The notes under the pieces were generated by a model that saw only the letters and a program-made list of their open reading frames with translations, was not told where the DNA came from and did no database searches. From Desulfotomaculum sp. (lineage in GTDB: Bacteria; Bacillota; Desulfotomaculia; Desulfotomaculales; Nap2-2B), in NCBI GenBank assembly GCA_003445555.1, contig DMDI01000231.1, positions 2,074 through 8,880 on the forward strand: DNA of 6,807 bases. The letters are read 5' to 3'. Of the stretch, positions 4,578-6,807 are shown piece after piece. Numbering within the stretch: the stretch's first letter is position 1; each line of letters begins with the position of its first letter. Position numbers and translations under genes: made by a program.

Positions 4578-6807
4578 TAATCCGGTAGGATACCTTTTAA
4601 TAAAGAAGAATCTTCTTCTAACTTTCCTCTTATTTCTTCGTTACCATAAATAGTAAAAGGATTATGTAAACTACACTGTCCGGTAGGTACACGCAGGCTG
4701 TAATCTTCTACGTAATCCGGCACCTGATAGGGGAGTTTTAGCAATATCTTGGTGATTCTTTCGGGACAATACTCGCTGGCCAGTTGTCCGGTTAAAGCGC
4801 ACACCTCCACCAAAACGTGGGTGTGGTCTTCGGCAGCAGGTACTGTTCCTTCAATGAAATAATCAGTTACCGTGTGGTCCGGCGGGGTATTGGGGCCAGG
4901 AAGAAAACCTGACTTACTGTCTACCGTTGCGGTAACAATTCCGGCCGGACGGGGGAAATCCCCGGCGGGTGAATTTTGCAGGGCCTCTTGCATAATTTGC
5001 CGCCAAATTAAAGCCGGATAGCGGCCGCCGAACTCATACGGCATGGCTTTTGGTTTGTCATAACCAATCCAAACCACGCCAACCAAATCCGGCGTATAAC
5101 CGCAAAACCACAAGTCTTTACCCAAATCACTGGTTCCCGTTTTTCCTGCGGCCGGGCGTGTAAGACGGGCCTTAGTTCCGGTTCCGTTTTCGATCACCGA
5201 TTTAAGCATATCTGTGATCAAGAAAGCCGTGGCAGGCTTCATTACTGGATAAGGTTTAAGCTGGTGTTCGTACAAAACTTTACCGTTTGGGGTTTCTATT
5301 TTTAGGATGGCCGCGGGCTCAAAAAAAGTACCGGGATTGGCAAAAGTTGCGTAAGCAGCCGCCATTTGTAAAGGAGTTACTCCTTTATGTAAACCACCTA
5401 AGGCAGTACTTGGGCCTTGTACTTTGTCCTCCAAAGGAATTCCTAAAGTGCGGGCAAAACTTAAAGCCTGGGGAAGGCCCACTTCGTCCATTAAAATTTT
5501 TACGGCCGGTACATTTAAGGAATAAGCAAGCGCCGTGCGTAAGGTGACTAAGCCCCGGTAACGACCGTCGTAATTATGCGGGGTATATGAACCATATTTT
5601 CCGGGAATATCGTCAACAATTGAAGCCGGACCCAAACCCTTTAGCTCTATAGCCGGCCCGTAAACAACAATTGGCTTTAAAGCTGAACCCGGTGACCTTG
5701 ATTCTCTGGTGGCCCGGTTCCAGGCCCTGAGATGGGTATGTTCGCGTCCCCCGGCCAGCGCTTTAATGTACCCGTTTTGAGGGTCAAGAATTATGGCTGC
5801 TCCCTGGGGCTGAACAATACCGTTACCATCGCGTCCGGAAGAAGGAAAGTTGTTATTATTGGCCAGGGCATTTTCGGTTATTTTTTGAATTCGGGTGTCC
5901 AGAGTGGTGTAAACCCGTAATCCTCCTTTATAGACTATTTCTTCTCCATAACTTTTTACTAATTGTTCGGTTACGTAATCTACAAAGTAAGGATAAGGAT
6001 ACTGATTTCTTTTTCCCGGTTTTAATATTTGGTTTAAAGAAATCTTTTTAACTTCCTCCAACTGTTTTTGGACGATAAAATTATTTTTCAGCATGGCTTG
6101 CAGGACCTGGTCACGGCGTTTTATAGTGCTTGAGGGATGCTGGAAGGGGGAATAATTGTTTGGTGATTGAGGCAAACCAGCTAAAAGGGACGTTTCGGCT
6201 AAATTTAACTCTTCTGGTTCCTTGGCAAAAAAAGTTTGGGCGGCTGATTTAATCCCGTAGGCTCCTTCACCAAAATAAATTTCATTTAGATACCTTTCCA
6301 GGATCTCCTTTTTGCCTAGACGCCGTTCCAGCAAAAGAGCTAAAATTGCTTCTTGAATTTTTCTTTTTAAGGTTCTTTCCGGCAAGGCGCCTGAAGGGCT
6401 TAAAAAAGAAATTTTAACCAATTGCTGGGTAATAGTACTGGCTCCCTGGTGAATACCGCCACTTTTTAAATTGTACCACGCTGCCCTGACTATAGCCTGA
6501 AAATCAATACCGTGGTGTTGGTAAAAACGTTCGTCTTCAACGGCAATAAAGGCTTGTTGTACTTGAAGGGGAATGTCTTTTATCTTTACGGGAAGTCTAT
6601 TTTTTGTTCCCACACTGGCAATAAGATTTTCCTCCTGGTCGTAAAAAACAGAAGGGGCATTAAAAGACAACCAATTTTCCTGCCAAACGGGAAGGTCTTT
6701 AAGGCTTACTACGAATAAGCCAAAAGCCGCGCCGGCGCCGATAAAAATCAGGAACATTAAAATAAATACCAAAGCCCGGAATTTATTTAATTTTCTTTTT
6801 TTAGCCA
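4577..6807 (-). CDS. Class A penicillin-binding protein, PBP1A type (start codon cut by window edge)
   Basis: Bifunctional peptidoglycan synthase anchored in the cytoplasmic membrane: glycosyltransferase on lipid II plus DD-transpeptidase. The frame runs to the right edge as xTG then AKKRKLNKFRA before a hydrophobic segment (ALVFILMFLIFIGAGAAFGL), a classic basic-then-membrane anchor, so the start is probably the codon of which only TG is visible, giving 743 residues. The TTG at 6770-6772 would remove the basic anchor and is unlikely. In 743 numbering: GT51 motif EDERFYQHHGID with catalytic Glu91, GASTITQQ, then RTLKRKIQEA and ERYLNEIYFG; transpeptidase SALK with Ser375 and Lys378, SLN at 430-432, KTGTS from 556. 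The tail has three cysteines in CALTGQLASEYCPE and GQCSLH contexts, a pattern I recall from clostridial class A PBPs. All catalytic motifs are intact. It converges with thrS; its promoter is outside the window. Symbols such as ponA or mrcA cannot be assigned safely. Confidence 0.95.
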   Translation of the reverse strand, partial: AKKRKLNKFRALVFILMFLIFIGAGAAFGLFVVSLKDLPVWQENWLSFNAPSVFYDQEENLIASVGTKNRLPVKIKDIPLQVQQAFIAVEDERFYQHHGIDFQAIVRAAWYNLKSGGIHQGASTITQQLVKISFLSPSGALPERTLKRKIQEAILALLLERRLGKKEILERYLNEIYFGEGAYGIKSAAQTFFAKEPEELNLAETSLLAGLPQSPNNYSPFQHPSSTIKRRDQVLQAMLKNNFIVQKQLEEVKKISLNQILKPGKRNQYPYPYFVDYVTEQLVKSYGEEIVYKGGLRVYTTLDTRIQKITENALANNNNFPSSGRDGNGIVQPQGAAIILDPQNGYIKALAGGREHTHLRAWNRATRESRSPGSALKPIVVYGPAIELKGLGPASIVDDIPGKYGSYTPHNYDGRYRGLVTLRTALAYSLNVPAVKILMDEVGLPQALSFARTLGIPLEDKVQGPSTALGGLHKGVTPLQMAAAYATFANPGTFFEPAAILKIETPNGKVLYEHQLKPYPVMKPATAFLITDMLKSVIENGTGTKARLTRPAAGKTGTSDLGKDLWFCGYTPDLVGVVWIGYDKPKAMPYEFGGRYPALIWRQIMQEALQNSPAGDFPRPAGIVTATVDSKSGFLPGPNTPPDHTVTDYFIEGTVPAAEDHTHVLVEVCALTGQLASEYCPERITKILLKLPYQVPDYVEDYSLRVPTGQCSLHNPFTIYGNEEIRGKLEEDSSLLKGILPD

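Noticed and set aside
4604..4619. AGAAGA/TCTTCT hairpin as a thrS terminator
   Set aside because: It is a weak AT-rich stem within the PBP C-terminal coding region, with only a mixed pyrimidine stretch after it.
5287..6718. Plus-strand open frames of 62-86 residues opposite the PBP gene (5287-5547, 5732-5920, 6512-6718)
   Set aside because: Each is antisense to conserved PBP1A coding sequence and has no family-like sequence of its own.

Overview
The window reads as ordinary chromosomal sequence from a low-to-mid-GC, Gram-positive type bacterium, most likely a Clostridia-class member of the Bacillota. The evidence is a MutS2 with a full KOW/Smr tail, strong AAAGGAAG ribosome binding sites, TTG/ATG starts, and a lysine/arginine-led class A penicillin-binding protein with a cysteine-containing tail. 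I cannot name genus or species from sequence alone.

Layout. Positions 1-109 are intergenic and hold a 28-bp perfect palindrome whose right part is repeated as three exact 22-bp tandem units ending against the mutS2 ribosome binding site. Positions 110-2473 (+) are a full-length MutS2 reading frame (787 sense codons, close to the family's usual ~785) broken by one in-frame TAA at 1400-1402. The frame continues without any indel through the rest of the ATPase, the coiled coil, the KOW region and the Smr domain. Positions 2474-2590 are a 117-bp gap with a small hairpin and no recognisable T-box. Positions 2591-4504 (+) are an intact threonyl-tRNA synthetase. Positions 4505-4576 are a short convergent gap without a clear terminator. 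Positions 4577-6807 (-) are a class A penicillin-binding protein of the PBP1A type; its reading frame runs to the window edge, where all but the first base of a plausible start codon is visible.

The three genes are housekeeping: ribosome-collision/DNA-recombination control (MutS2), tRNA charging (ThrRS) and peptidoglycan synthesis (PBP1A). mutS2 and thrS are co-directional and could be co-transcribed; the PBP gene is convergent and independent. They do not form one pathway.

I found no new multi-gene system. The points worth a second look are the lone nonsense codon in an otherwise intact mutS2, the palindromic tandem repeat in its leader, and a degenerate copy of that repeat that seems to lie inside the mutS2 coding sequence at a domain linker.
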